The notes beneath the pieces were generated by a model. It did no database searches, was not told where the DNA came from, and saw only the letters and a list, made by a program, of their open reading frames with translations. Source: Burkholderiales bacterium (GTDB lineage: Bacteria; Pseudomonadota; Gammaproteobacteria; Burkholderiales; Burkholderiaceae_C). Taken from it: a stretch of 50,333 nt of DNA. The position numbers and the translations under genes are program-made. Below are positions 11,552 through 20,582 of this stretch, piece after piece (the stretch's first letter is position 1; each line of letters begins with the position of its first letter). The DNA lies in assembly GCA_030604135.1 (NCBI GenBank), contig JAUVWL010000027.1, positions 1-50,333 on the forward strand, in the 5' to 3' direction.

Positions 11552-13957
11552 TCAGTGAAAGCCGATCGAGCGCGCTTCGCGCACCTCGGGCTTGATGCGG
11601 TGCTCGGCCTCGAGCTGGGCCATGAACTCCTGAGGTGACAGGGTCTCGGCAAGGATCTCCACCTGCCGTTTGACGGCCGCGAAATCGCCCGGGCACAGTT
11701 GTTCCATAGCGGCCAGGCGCACGCGCAATTCGTCGGTCAGGGCGGATGTGTCTCCGTCCAGCGCCTCGACCACAAACATGCGCTCGCGCTGCTCGCGCGT
11801 CAGCGGACGGAACTGGATCTTGAAGGTGAAACGCCGCAGGGCCGCCTGGTCGATGCTGTCCATCAGGTTGGTCGTGCAGATGAAGATGCCGTTGTAACGC
11901 TCCATGCCCTGCAGCATCTCGTTGACCTCGGTCACCTCGTAGGTGCGCTGGGCATGGCGCCGGTCCTGCAGGAAGCTGTCGGCCTCGTCCAGCAGCAACA
12001 CCGCTTTCTCGGCCTCGGCCTCGCGGAACATGGCCGCCATCTGCTGCTCGGTCTCGCCGACGAACTTGCTCACCAGGTCACTCGCCCGCCGGATCATCAG
12101 CGGCCGGTCCAGCTCGCGCGCAATGTGTTCGGCCAGCGCCGTCTTGCCGGTGCCCGGCGCGCCGTGGAAACACAGCGTGCCATGAGCGCGCGCCTTGAGC
12201 GCGGCAATGATGCGCGGCACCTCGTAACGCGTGCTCACGTTGAGCATGTCCAGGCTGTAGGTCGTGGGCGCGGGCCTGACGGCCGCATCGGGCGTGCGGC
12301 CCAGCGCCTGGTCGGCGTGCGCCAGCTGGCGCTCGATCAGATCGTCCAGCAACATGGGCGAAGCGCTGCTCTTGCGCCGCCCCGGGCTCTTGGCCGGCAC
12401 GGCAGCCAGCTGGGCAAAACGCAAGGCGGTGCGGATCTGGGCGGGCGTCAGGCCTTTGCGCGAGGTCAGGCGAGCCACCAGGCCTTCGGACACCGGGGCG
12501 CCTTCCAGGGTGCGGCGCACCAGCTGCTCACGCGCGCCCGGCGGCGGGCTCTTGAGTTCGAGGTGGTAGGCGAAACGGCGGCGAAACGCCGGGTCGATCT
12601 GTTCGATGCGGTTGGTGACCCAGAGTGTGGGCACCGCGTTCGACTCCAGGATCTGGTTGACCCAGGCCTTGCCACTGACACTGCCACTGTGGGCCGCGCT
12701 GGTGTGCTCGGCACGGGCCATGAGTTGCGCGGCCTCGCTGCTGATGGGCGGGAACACGTCTTCCACCTCGTCGAACAGCAGCGCCGAATGGGCCGTGCCC
12801 TTGAGGAACACCTGCGCGATCTGCAGCGAGCGGTAGCGGTCCCGGCCCGACAAGGCGTTGCCGTCACGGTCCGCATACTCCACCTCGAACAATTCCAGCC
12901 CGGCGGCGTCCGCCACCACGCGTGCCAGTTCGGTCTTGCCGGTGCCCGGTGGGCCATACAACAGCACGTTCACACCCGGCTCCTTTCGCGCCACGGCCTC
13001 GCGCAGCAGACCGCACAGCAGGCGCACATCATCGCCCACATACGCGAAGTCGGCCTCGCTGAGCGTCGAGCGGGCGGCCGGCCGGGTGAACACCGCCATC
13101 AGCTCACTCTGGTTGCGGTACTCGCGCATGAGCACCGGCGGCAGCTTTTCGCTGACCTTCATGAGGTCGGCCAGGTCGGTGATGTTGTGCTCAGAGATCA
13201 GGTTCTCCACCATGCCGATGCGCTCCAGGCGCGAACCGGCCCGCAAGGCTTCACCCACTTCACTGGCCTTGACACCGGCCACGTCGGCGATGGCCGCATA
13301 GGCCTCGGGTGCGTTGTTGACCTTGAACTCGACCAGAATGGAGCGCAGGTCGCGCTGGTAACGCGCGAGAGTGCCATAGAGCAGCAAGGCACGTTCGGCG
13401 CGGTTGAGCTGCAGCAGACCGGCCAGCGCGTCGATGTTCTTTTCCACCAGGGTGGACTGCTTCTTGAGCATCTGGGCCAGCCAGTCACCGGTGACCGCCA
13501 GCACCGACAGCAGGTCTTTCGGCGATTCCTTGGCGTATTCGTCGAGGTAGAAGAACAGCGTGCCTTCCTCGTAGGGCCCGCGCCAGATGCCATAACGCTC
13601 CATGAAGGCCGCCGTGGACAGTCGGTCGTGACCGCTCCAGATGTCGTTGTCCTTGCAGCGTCGGCCGAGAAACTCGCGCACCCGGGCCAGAACGGTGTGG
13701 GGCCACACCAGGTGCCGACCGGCGAGCGAAAGCAGTGTGTTGAGGTCGCGGCGCACATTGAAGCGCGGACCTTGCCGGGCGGCCAGCGTCAGCACGAAAT
13801 GCGAGCACATCAGGTCCAGCACCGGCGCGTGACGCAAACTGGGCGGCACGAACATGCGCCCGTCAGCCACGCCATGGCCCCGCCCCTCGCGGGCGTCACG
13901 CGGATCCGGCACCGCACGGGGCAGTGACCCCGGCGGCTGCAGCAAGCGCTTGCTCAT
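11552..13957 (-). CDS. Tandem AAA+ ATPase, 801 residues
   Basis: A large soluble ATPase with an N-terminal domain of about 330 residues and no recognised motif, then two AAA+ modules. Module 1 has Walker A GPPGTGKT and Walker B LLFDEVEDV, with arginine-finger region DPAFRRRFAYH. Module 2 has Walker A GAPGTGKT, Walker B VLLLDEADSF and DQAALRRFTFK. The second module resembles the VCP/SpoVK group of unfoldases. A GGAGGT ribosome site lies 7 bp before the ATG at 13957. It appears monocistronic, convergent with the amidotransferase downstream. No peptidase, adaptor or defence partner gene is adjacent, so its client and process are unknown. Confidence 0.88.
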   Translation of the reverse strand: MSKRLLQPPGSLPRAVPDPRDAREGRGHGVADGRMFVPPSLRHAPVLDLMCSHFVLTLAARQGPRFNVRRDLNTLLSLAGRHLVWPHTVLARVREFLGRRCKDNDIWSGHDRLSTAAFMERYGIWRGPYEEGTLFFYLDEYAKESPKDLLSVLAVTGDWLAQMLKKQSTLVEKNIDALAGLLQLNRAERALLLYGTLARYQRDLRSILVEFKVNNAPEAYAAIADVAGVKASEVGEALRAGSRLERIGMVENLISEHNITDLADLMKVSEKLPPVLMREYRNQSELMAVFTRPAARSTLSEADFAYVGDDVRLLCGLLREAVARKEPGVNVLLYGPPGTGKTELARVVADAAGLELFEVEYADRDGNALSGRDRYRSLQIAQVFLKGTAHSALLFDEVEDVFPPISSEAAQLMARAEHTSAAHSGSVSGKAWVNQILESNAVPTLWVTNRIEQIDPAFRRRFAYHLELKSPPPGAREQLVRRTLEGAPVSEGLVARLTSRKGLTPAQIRTALRFAQLAAVPAKSPGRRKSSASPMLLDDLIERQLAHADQALGRTPDAAVRPAPTTYSLDMLNVSTRYEVPRIIAALKARAHGTLCFHGAPGTGKTALAEHIARELDRPLMIRRASDLVSKFVGETEQQMAAMFREAEAEKAVLLLDEADSFLQDRRHAQRTYEVTEVNEMLQGMERYNGIFICTTNLMDSIDQAALRRFTFKIQFRPLTREQRERMFVVEALDGDTSALTDELRVRLAAMEQLCPGDFAAVKRQVEILAETLSPQEFMAQLEAEHRIKPEVREARSIGFH

Positions 13958-14376
13958 CCAGCCACCTCCAGTTCATGACCCATGTTCGCGCTTGAAGCCA
14001 ACAAGGTCACTTGAGGCGGAACATACCCCAGCTTGCCACTTCAGGGAAGTGCGAGAAAGCCGGTGTTTGAGGATTTTGTGTGGCTATTGCTGCGAGCGTG
14101 CCAAGGTGGTCAGCGGGCAGGCCTTGGTTGGCGACCACGGGCCATGGACGACCGGTCGTCGTTCATCTGCATGCCAAAGGATGCTTTCCTCTGGGCCAGT
14201 TCGGGAGTTCCAAGCCTGTCAGGGCGTTGTGAATCCGCTGCGAACGTGCGCCATTCGCGCGCTTTTGCTCATTTTGATGCGCCAATCTGACGGCTTTCGT
14301 GGCCATCGTCGGTTGACGGGGCGAGAAGGGGGTTGCATGATGCCCCGGTGTCCAATCTTCACCAGGAGAGAACAAA
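13958..14376. other. Gene-free region of 419 bp between the AAA+ ATPase and the channel gene
   Basis: Base composition here is visibly less GC-rich than in neighbouring genes. Short frames (for example 14033-14290) show no coding character or ribosome site. It holds a perfect 14-bp palindrome at 14147-14160, a longer GTGGTC/GACCAC hairpin at about 14107-14139, and the AGGAGAG ribosome site of the channel gene near 14373. It probably carries two divergent promoters. A small RNA is possible but not demonstrable. Confidence 0.5.
14147..14160. promoter_or_regulatory. 14-bp perfect palindrome in the divergent intergenic region
   Basis: GACGACCGGTCGTC is a perfect inverted repeat in the middle of the 419-bp gap between the AAA+ ATPase and the mechanosensitive channel. 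It has the size of a dimeric regulator operator; the regulator is unknown. Confidence 0.4.
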
Positions 14377-15837
14377 ATGAGTATGAACGCGCTATGGGAA
14401 TCATTGCAAAGCACGCTGGGCGGCAACATTCCACAGCTGCTGGGTGCACTGGCCATCTTTGCACTGGGCTGGTTCATCGCCGTACTGGTGCGAGCGGCGG
14501 TGCGAAAGAGCCTGGGCTTCATCGGACTGAACCACCGTTTCGGCCAATCCACCGGCACCGGGGTTGACCTCGAAGGCGGCGTTGCGCTGGGCGCCTTCTG
14601 GCTGGTGATGCTGTTCGCGCTGGTGGCGGTGTTCAACTCGCTGAACCTGACAATGGTCTCCGGCCCGCTGGCGGCGCTCATCACCCAGATCACCGAGTAC
14701 GCACCACGGCTGATTGCCGGCGGCGTGCTGGCGGTGGTGGCGTGGCTGGTGGCCAGCATGGTCAAGGCCCTGACGCAGAAGCTGCTGGACAAGACCACGC
14801 TGGATGAGAAGCTGGCCGAGCACGCCAAGATGGCGCCAATGAGCGAGGGCGTGTCGACGGCCTTGTTCTGGATCGTCATCCTGCTGTTCATGACGCTGAT
14901 CCTGGACGCTCTGGGCATGCAGAGCCTGATGGCGCCGCTGAGCCACATGATCGACAAGACCCTGTCGATGCTGCCCAATGTTGTGGCGGCCGTCATCATC
15001 GGTGGCATCGGCTGGATCGTGGCCACCGTGCTGCGCCATGTGGTGGGCAACCTCAGCCGCACCGCCGGCATCGACAAGCTGGGCAACCGGGCCGGTCTGT
15101 CAGACACCGTACAGCTCTCCGGCGTGATCGGTCTGCTGGTGTTCGTGGCGGTGTTCCTGCCCTCGCTGGTGGCCGCACTCGACGCGCTGAAGATCGAGGC
15201 CATCTCGCGCCCGGCCACCGACATGCTCAACCAGATTCTGGCTGCGGTACCGCACATCGTGGCGGCCGCCCTGATTCTGGTCATCACCTGGATCGTGGCT
15301 TCGTTCGCCAGCAAGCTGCTGGCCAGCCTGCTGGCCACACTGGGCTTTGACACCCTGCCGGCCCGCATTGGCATGGAGCATGCCTTCGACAAGACCAGTG
15401 CGTCGACTTTCGTCGGTCGTGTGGTGATGTTTTTTGCCATGTTGTTCGCCACGGTCGAGGCCGCCAGCCAGCTGGGCTTCGGCCAGGTCAGCGGCATCGT
15501 CAGCAGCTTCATCGAATTCGGTGGTGACGTGCTGCTGGGCTCGGCCATTCTGGTGATCGGTTTCTGGCTGGCCAACGTGGCCTACGACGCGATCGACCGT
15601 GCCAGCGGCGCCAACACCAAAGGCCTGGCCCGAATCGCACGTTTCGCCATCCTGGCGCTGGTGATTGCCATGGGTCTTCGCGCCATGGGCATCGCCGACG
15701 ACATCGTCAACCTGGCCTTCGGCCTGACGCTGGGTGCTGTGGCGGTGGCGGTGGCCCTGTCCTTCGGCCTGGGCGGGCGGGAAGCCGCCGGCAAGCTGAT
15801 GGAGCACTGGCTGGCCAAGTTCCGAAAGGAAGACTGA
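14377..15837 (+). CDS. CmpX-like mechanosensitive ion channel protein
   Basis: A 486-residue inner-membrane protein with roughly ten to eleven hydrophobic helices arranged as repeated units. Recurrent LPN/VP-x-(I/V)-V-A-A-x-(I/L)-I-x-I-x-W-I-V-A patterns are seen (for example at MLPNVVAAVIIGGIGWIVA and AVPHIVAAALILVITWIVA). It ends with an MscS-like pore segment VALSFGLGGREAAGKL. Repeats plus this glycine-rich end match the TM-helix-repeat mechanosensitive channels typified by Pseudomonas CmpX. It lacks the large soluble beta domain of classical MscS. An AGGAGAG ribosome site precedes the ATG at 14377; a second ATG two codons later is equally usable. Confidence 0.85.
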   Translation: MSMNALWESLQSTLGGNIPQLLGALAIFALGWFIAVLVRAAVRKSLGFIGLNHRFGQSTGTGVDLEGGVALGAFWLVMLFALVAVFNSLNLTMVSGPLAALITQITEYAPRLIAGGVLAVVAWLVASMVKALTQKLLDKTTLDEKLAEHAKMAPMSEGVSTALFWIVILLFMTLILDALGMQSLMAPLSHMIDKTLSMLPNVVAAVIIGGIGWIVATVLRHVVGNLSRTAGIDKLGNRAGLSDTVQLSGVIGLLVFVAVFLPSLVAALDALKIEAISRPATDMLNQILAAVPHIVAAALILVITWIVASFASKLLASLLATLGFDTLPARIGMEHAFDKTSASTFVGRVVMFFAMLFATVEAASQLGFGQVSGIVSSFIEFGGDVLLGSAILVIGFWLANVAYDAIDRASGANTKGLARIARFAILALVIAMGLRAMGIADDIVNLAFGLTLGAVAVAVALSFGLGGREAAGKLMEHWLAKFRKED

Positions 15838-15896
15838 AGCCCGACCCCGGGCCAACCCGGTCAGCGGGCGGGGTCCGGGGGCGGTACAGTGCAGGG

Positions 15897-16334
15897 ATGA
15901 GCAACAGTCCTTCTGCGGCAGCCACCCAGGTGGATGCCGACCGCCTGCAACAGCTGCTGTCCGACTGGTTTGCACCCTGGGTGCAGCAGCTCGGCCTGCG
16001 CGTTGAGTCCTTCGGTGATGGCGAGGCCACACTTCGTCTGCCCTTCTCCGAGCGGCTGGCCCGCATCGGCGGCATGGTCTGTGGGCAGGCGCTGATGTCG
16101 GCCGCCGACACCGCCATGGTGCTGGCCATCGTCTCGAGATTGGGTGACCGCCAGCCCATGACCACCGTGCAGCTCAACAGCAGCTTCCTCAAGCCGCTGG
16201 CCGGACAGGACGCGCTGGTGACTGCCCGCATCATCCGCGCCGGCAAGAGCCTGGTCTTCGGCGAAATCGACATCGTGGCGGCTTCCGACGGCAAGAGTGT
16301 GTGCCGGGCCAGCACGACCTACGCCCTGTTGTGA
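15897..16334 (+). CDS. PaaI-family hotdog thioesterase
   Basis: A 145-residue single hotdog domain. The helix block IGGMVCGQALMSAADTAMVL contains the position of the catalytic acid (Asp in AADTAM), followed by TTVQLNSSFLKPL and FGEIDIVA. The pattern fits acyl-CoA thioesterases of the PaaI/4HBT group. The substrate is unknown, and no catabolic cluster adjoins it. It follows the channel gene by 59 bp on the same strand, so co-transcription is possible. Confidence 0.85.
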   Translation: MSNSPSAAATQVDADRLQQLLSDWFAPWVQQLGLRVESFGDGEATLRLPFSERLARIGGMVCGQALMSAADTAMVLAIVSRLGDRQPMTTVQLNSSFLKPLAGQDALVTARIIRAGKSLVFGEIDIVAASDGKSVCRASTTYALL

Positions 16335-16389
16335 AGGTCCTGCGGACCGGGCCGCCACCCCGGCCCGCGCGGGGAGCGCTAGAATTGCC

Positions 16390-16403
16390 TTGATTTTGAT
16401 CAA
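16390..16403 (+). promoter_or_regulatory. Perfect FNR/Anr-type box
   Basis: TTGAT-TTTG-ATCAA matches the FNR-family consensus TTGAT-N4-ATCAA exactly. It ends 15 bp before the ATG of the 47-residue membrane protein, so the box may repress as an oxygen-responsive roadblock. Activation at a downstream start is also conceivable. It could equally be bound by a CRP/FNR paralogue such as Dnr. Confidence 0.6.
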
Positions 16404-16418
16404 TTTCCGGAGTAACCC

Positions 16419-16562
16419 ATGGCCCACCACGACCACAGCACCGACCACGCCGAAACCGAGGACGTGGTGGAGGCGATCACCCCGCTGATGCCCATCGTCC
16501 TGCCGATTGCCGGCGGCGTGCTGATCTTCCTGCTGGCCTTCATTGCCGTGTTCATGGCCTGA
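16419..16562 (+). CDS. 47-residue His-rich single-span membrane protein
   Basis: A small gene that starts at ATG 16419 with a CCGGAG ribosome site 7-8 bp upstream and ends at TGA 16562. The N-terminus is rich in His and Asp (MAHHDHSTDHAETED), followed by a single strongly hydrophobic span, LPIAGGVLIFLLAFIAVFMA, that ends the protein. The layout (soluble N-tail, one C-terminal helix, an intrinsic terminator immediately after, and an FNR-type box in front) supports a real gene. Small proteins of this kind often associate with respiratory oxidases or transporters, but no such partner gene adjoins it, so function is unknown. Confidence 0.7.
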   Translation: MAHHDHSTDHAETEDVVEAITPLMPIVLPIAGGVLIFLLAFIAVFMA

Positions 16563-16585
16563 ACTGCACCGGCCCGCCCCGACAG

Positions 16586-16608
16586 ACGCCCCCTCGGGGG
16601 CGTTTTTG
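16586..16608 (+). terminator. Intrinsic terminator after the small membrane protein gene
   Basis: Stem ACGCCCC / GGGGCGT with a short loop is followed by TTTTTG. It begins 24 bp after the stop of the 47-residue gene. Confidence 0.85.
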
Positions 16609-16660
16609 TTGTCGCCTGCGAGACAGTTCCTGAGCCCGCCCCCCCGGCGGCATCGCGTCT

Positions 16661-16676
16661 CGCATAAGGTTATGCG
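16661..16676. promoter_or_regulatory. Palindrome upstream of pckG
   Basis: CGCATAA-GG-TTATGCG, 7-bp perfect arms with a 2-bp centre. It lies about 270 bp before the pckG start, within a probable promoter region. A candidate operator; no known motif was assigned. Confidence 0.4.
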
Positions 16677-16944
16677 GGTTTTGCATGTAACTTGCCGGTA
16701 ACTGACTGGGCCGATTTCTTAAAATCGACCCAACTGGCCGATACGCTACCAAAACCCGGGCCCACCCACCCGCTTTTTGTCCCTGCGGCCGCCCCCGCGA
16801 ACCCCGCGCAGGCGGCTCCCCGAGCGCCGACCGACCCCTTTGTTGCAAGAGGGATCTCTTCAGCCGTCTCCCCCCGCCTGGCGGGCCGAGATGGCTGTTG
16901 GCGTCGCTTTTGCCGGACGATTTCAAACCTCAGGAGCCTCTCCC

Positions 16945-18816
16945 ATGAACTCTCCCGCGATGCAGGGCCTCGACCTGAACGTGCCCTCCCATGTCAAGAA
17001 CGCCCGGCTGATTGCCTGGGTCGCCGACATGGCCGCCTTGTGCAAACCCGACAGCATCTACTGGTGTGATGGCAGCCAGGCCGAGTACGACCGCCTCTGT
17101 CAGGAACTCGTCGATGCCGGCAGCTTCATCAAGCTCAACCCGTCCAAGCGTCCGGGCAGCTTCCTGGCGCGCACCGACCCGTCCGACGTGGCCCGCGTGG
17201 AAGACCGCACCTTCATCTGTTCCGAGAAGAAGGAAGACGCCGGCCCGACCAACAACTGGATGGCCCCAGCCGAGATGCGCGCCACGCTCAACCCGCTGTT
17301 CGACGGCTGCATGAAGGGCCGCACCATGTACGTGGTGCCCTTCAGCATGGGCCCGCTGGGCTCGCACATCGCCCACATCGGCATCGAGCTGACCGACAGC
17401 GCCTACGTGGCCGTCAACCAGAAGCTGATGACCCGCATGGGCAAAGCCGTCTACGACGTGCTGGGCACGGATGGCGAGTTCGTGCCCTGCATGCACACCG
17501 TGGGCGCCCCGCTGGCCGCTGGCGAGAAGGACAAGACCACCTGGCCCTGCAACCCCACCACCAAGTACATCGTGCACTTCCCCGAGACGCGCGAGATCTG
17601 GTCCTACGGTTCGGGCTACGGCGGCAATGCCCTGCTGGGCAAGAAATGCTTTGCGCTGCGCATCGCCTCGACCATGGGTCGCACCCAGGGCTGGCTCGCC
17701 GAGCACATGCTGATTTTGGGTGTGACCAACCCCGAGGGCCGCAAGTACCACGTGGCTGCGGCCTTCCCCAGCGCCTGCGGCAAGACCAACTTCTCCATGC
17801 TGGTGCCGCCCAAGGGTTTCGAGGGCTGGAAAGTCACCACCATCGGTGACGACATCGCCTGGATCAAGCCCAACGCCGATGGCAAGCTCTACGCCATCAA
17901 CCCGGAGGCGGGCTATTTCGGCGTTGCACCCGGTACCAACACGCTGTCCAACCCGAACTGCATGGCCAGCCTGAACGAAAACGTCATCTTCACCAACGTG
18001 GCGCTGACCGACGACGGCGACGTGTGGTGGGAAGGCATGGAGCAGGACAGCGGCAAAAAGCCGGCCCATCTGATCGACTGGCAGGGCAAGGACTGGACCC
18101 CTGAGATCGCCAAGGAGACCGGCGCCAAGGCGGCCCACCCCAACGCCCGATTCACCGTGGCGGCCACCAACAACCCGGCGCTGGACAGCCAGTGGGACGA
18201 CCCCAATGGCGTGGCCATCGACGCCTTCATCTTCGGTGGTCGCCGCAGCACCACCGTGCCGCTGGTCACCCAGGCCCGCGACTGGACCGAGGGCGTCTAC
18301 ATGGCCGCCACCATGGGTTCGGAGACCACCGCCGCCGCTTTCGGCGCGCAGGGTGTGGTGCGCCGTGACCCGTTCGCCATGCTGCCCTTTTGTGGCTACA
18401 ACATGAGCGACTACTTCCAGCACTGGCTGGACATGGAGCACAAGCTGGAGAGCCTGGGCCACAGCCTGCCGCCCTTTTTCTGCGTCAACTGGTTCCGCAA
18501 GAATGCCGAGGGCAAGTTCGTCTGGCCCGGCTTTGGCGAGAACATGCGCGTGCTCAAGTGGATGATCGACCGCATCGAAGGCCAGGCCCCGGGCCAGGAA
18601 ACGCTGTTCGGCATCGCCCCGACCTATGCCGAGATCAACTGGACCGGTCTGGACTTCAGCACCGAGCAGTTCAACATCGTCACCAACGTCGACAAGGCCG
18701 CCTGGCAGGAAGAGCTGAAGCTGCACGGCACGCATTTCGAACAGCTGGCCTACCACCTGCCACCCCAGCTGCTGAAAACCAAACAGGCATTGGAGAAGCG
18801 CCTCGCCGAGGTCTGA
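16945..18816 (+). CDS. pckG: Phosphoenolpyruvate carboxykinase (GTP)
   Basis: Converts oxaloacetate and GTP to phosphoenolpyruvate for gluconeogenesis. 623 residues, the usual length of the GTP-dependent family. The kinase P-loop is [13 protein letters not shown], near residue 280. Other landmarks are [40 protein letters not shown] with the substrate-binding arginines, and the C-terminal [20 protein letters not shown] guanine-binding block. The start is fixed by a CAGGAG ribosome site before ATG 16945. A strong terminator follows at 18906-18937. The long leader and palindrome suggest regulation by carbon source, an inference. Confidence 0.98.
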   Translation: MNSPAMQGLDLNVPSHVKNARLIAWVADMAALCKPDSIYWCDGSQAEYDRLCQELVDAGSFIKLNPSKRPGSFLARTDPSDVARVEDRTFICSEKKEDAGPTNNWMAPAEMRATLNPLFDGCMKGRTMYVVPFSMGPLGSHIAHIGIELTDSAYVAVNQKLMTRMGKAVYDVLGTDGEFVPCMHTVGAPLAAGEKDKTTWPCNPTTKYIVHFPETREIWSYGSGYGGNALLGKKCFALRIASTMGRTQGWLAEHMLILGVTNPEGRKYHVAAAFPSACGKTNFSMLVPPKGFEGWKVTTIGDDIAWIKPNADGKLYAINPEAGYFGVAPGTNTLSNPNCMASLNENVIFTNVALTDDGDVWWEGMEQDSGKKPAHLIDWQGKDWTPEIAKETGAKAAHPNARFTVAATNNPALDSQWDDPNGVAIDAFIFGGRRSTTVPLVTQARDWTEGVYMAATMGSETTAAAFGAQGVVRRDPFAMLPFCGYNMSDYFQHWLDMEHKLESLGHSLPPFFCVNWFRKNAEGKFVWPGFGENMRVLKWMIDRIEGQAPGQETLFGIAPTYAEINWTGLDFSTEQFNIVTNVDKAAWQEELKLHGTHFEQLAYHLPPQLLKTKQALEKRLAEV

Positions 18817-18905
18817 GCGCCATCGGAGGCGATGGAGCGAGGAGAACACAGGGGGCAGCATGATCTGCCGCACCCCTGGCTGCTTCGGGTGATCGATCCC
18901 GGACG

Positions 18906-18937
18906 AAAAAAAAGCCACCCGACCGGGTGGCTTTTTT
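18906..18937. terminator. Bidirectional intrinsic terminator between pckG and the membrane protein gene
   Basis: Stem GCCACCC / GGGTGGC with a GACC loop, flanked by an A-run on the left and six T residues on the right. It can serve pckG on the plus strand and the convergent membrane-protein gene on the minus strand. Confidence 0.9.
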
Positions 18938-18971
18938 GCGGGTGCGTGAAGCGTCCGAACGGACCCGTTTC

Positions 18972-19496
18972 TCAGATGTAGAACATGCTGGCCTTGCGGG
19001 CCCGCGCAGCGGCCAGGCGCTCCAGGTAGCCGTCCCAGCCAGAGGCGGGGCGCGGTGTGGCGACAGGCTCGATGCCCATGGGCGCCAGGGCGGTGTCGAA
19101 GTCTTCCTGCTGTCGCTGGCGCGCTGCCACCAACTCGTTCATCAGGCGCGGGTCGGTCTTGGCCATGTCCCACAGGCGGGCTTCGGCCCGGGCCTCGGCG
19201 AGCACACGGGACCAGCCATCCAGGCCGCTCATCAGGCGCTGGGCCAGACCACGGGCGACATCGGCAAACAGGGCCAGCGCTGCAAAAACCACGGCCCACA
19301 GCACGACCCAGGCCAGGAACAGGTGCTCATCGGCCCAGGTGTTGATGACGCGGTCGGCCACCACCACCAGCGCGGCCACCATGGCGGCCAGCAGCATGGC
19401 AGCCAGGCCGCGAACGTTGCGCTGCTTCTGTGGGGCGGCGGTGTTGCGTTGGGCGGTCAGATTCGAATGGAGAGGATGGGTGGAGAGGGTGCTCAT
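18972..19496 (-). CDS. Two-span membrane protein, unknown function
   Basis: A 174-residue protein. The N-terminus is polar (residues 1-28), followed by two adjacent hydrophobic helices (MLLAAMVAALVVVAD and FLAWVVLWAVVFAALALF). A long charged, probably cytoplasmic C-terminal part (about residues 85-174) is rich in Arg, Ala and Glu and likely helical. AGGAG lies properly before the ATG at 19496. It is divergent from the LysR regulator at 19595, which could control it. No family was recognised. Confidence 0.7.
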   Translation of the reverse strand: MSTLSTHPLHSNLTAQRNTAAPQKQRNVRGLAAMLLAAMVAALVVVADRVINTWADEHLFLAWVVLWAVVFAALALFADVARGLAQRLMSGLDGWSRVLAEARAEARLWDMAKTDPRLMNELVAARQRQQEDFDTALAPMGIEPVATPRPASGWDGYLERLAAARARKASMFYI

Positions 19497-19539
19497 GGCG
19501 AACTCCTGGGTTCAATGTCTTTTGGATGGTCGAATACTA

Positions 19540-19573
19540 GGGTAAACCCGTATGTCATGCCAATTGATATTGG
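19540..19573. promoter_or_regulatory. Inverted repeats in the LysR divergent promoter region
   Basis: Two small palindromes lie between the membrane-protein gene and the LysR gene: GGGT-AA-ACCC (19540-19549) and CCAAT-TGAT-ATTGG (19560-19573). LysR-type activators commonly bind dyads in exactly such divergent gaps, so these are plausible autoregulatory sites. Confidence 0.45.
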
Positions 19574-19594
19574 TTATGCAATACATTCACAACA

Positions 19595-20569
19595 ATGATG
19601 ACCCGTGGCAACTTCCGCACCCTGGACCTGAACCTGCTGAGGGTGTTCGACGAGGTGATGAGCGAGCGCAACATCACCCGCGCGGCGACCAATCTGGCCA
19701 TGACCCAACCGGCCGTCAGCAATGCGCTCAAGCGCCTGCGCGAGGCCCTGGGCGACGAACTGGTGCGGCGCAGCGGGCAGGGTGTGGAGCCCACCTCGAC
19801 GGCACTGGCCCTCTGGCCCACGGTGCGCGATGCGCTGCAGCGCTTGCGGGCCTCGCTGGCGCCAGGCGCCTTTGAGGCCGCCAGCGCAGTGGATGCGTTC
19901 GTGGTCGCCATGGCCGATGCCACCGCCGCCAAGCTTGTGCCCGGCCTGGTGCGTATCCTGGAGACCGAAGCGCCGAATGTCAGCCTGCGGGTGCTGCCCC
20001 TGACCACGCGCGATCCACGCGACCTGCTGGAGTCCGGTCACACGGACATGGCGATCGGTCACTTTCCGGGGGTGCTGGCCGAACTGGGCGCCACCCACCT
20101 GCACGAAAGCCTGCCACGCTTTGCCCACGAGCGCCTCTACGACGGCGAGTATGTCGTTGTGATGCGCAAGGGCCATCCGCTGGCCCGTGGCGCGCTCGAC
20201 CTCGATGCCTACTGCAAGGCCAGGCACCTGCTGGTGAGTTTTTCCGGGCGGCCTTTCGGCTTTGTGGACGAGGCGCTGGCCGCCGTGTCCCGGCAACGGC
20301 GCGTGGTGCTCACGGTCAACCAGTTCTTCACGGCCGGCCAGGTGGTCGCCACCACCGATCTGCTGACGGTGCTGCCGCGGCATTTTCTGGGGGCCACCGG
20401 CATGGCCCGGGCCCTGGTGGTGCGCGAACTGCCGCTGCCGGTGCCGGCGGTGCATGTGGACGCGCTGTGGCACCGGCATTCTGCGCACGTGCCGGCCCAC
20501 CAGTGGCTGCGTGAGGCGGTGCGCCGCGCCTCCGATGCCGGCTTCGGGCGGCAGGCCGCTGCGGCATGA
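19595..20569 (+). CDS. LysR-family transcriptional regulator (NodD/LeuO-like subgroup)
   Basis: A 324-residue DNA-binding regulator. The N-terminal winged helix-turn-helix reads NLLRVFDEVMSERNITRAAT followed by TQPAVSNALKRLREALGDEL, the LysR signature. The substrate domain follows (about 95-310) with VVMRKGHPLARG and a long beta-rich C-terminus. The VFDEVMSERNITRAA wording resembles the NodD/LeuO subgroup. It is transcribed divergently from the two-span membrane protein, a likely target. Two ATGs (19595 and 19598) are adjacent; either may be used. The inducer is unknown. Confidence 0.9.
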   Translation: MMTRGNFRTLDLNLLRVFDEVMSERNITRAATNLAMTQPAVSNALKRLREALGDELVRRSGQGVEPTSTALALWPTVRDALQRLRASLAPGAFEAASAVDAFVVAMADATAAKLVPGLVRILETEAPNVSLRVLPLTTRDPRDLLESGHTDMAIGHFPGVLAELGATHLHESLPRFAHERLYDGEYVVVMRKGHPLARGALDLDAYCKARHLLVSFSGRPFGFVDEALAAVSRQRRVVLTVNQFFTAGQVVATTDLLTVLPRHFLGATGMARALVVRELPLPVPAVHVDALWHRHSAHVPAHQWLREAVRRASDAGFGRQAAAA

Positions 20570-20582
20570 CGACAATGGGCGC

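Larger units (their letters stand above)
16563..16944. other. Leader/intergenic region upstream of pckG (382 bp)
   Basis: Contains the terminator at 16586-16608, an 8-bp inverted repeat TGCGAGAC/GTCTCGCA at 16617-16664, the palindrome at 16661-16676, and AT-rich tracts around 16711-16725 that could hold the pckG promoter. The first part of the frame open from 16777 to 16944 does not resemble PEP carboxykinase and is untranslated leader. No other gene was seen. Confidence 0.6.
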
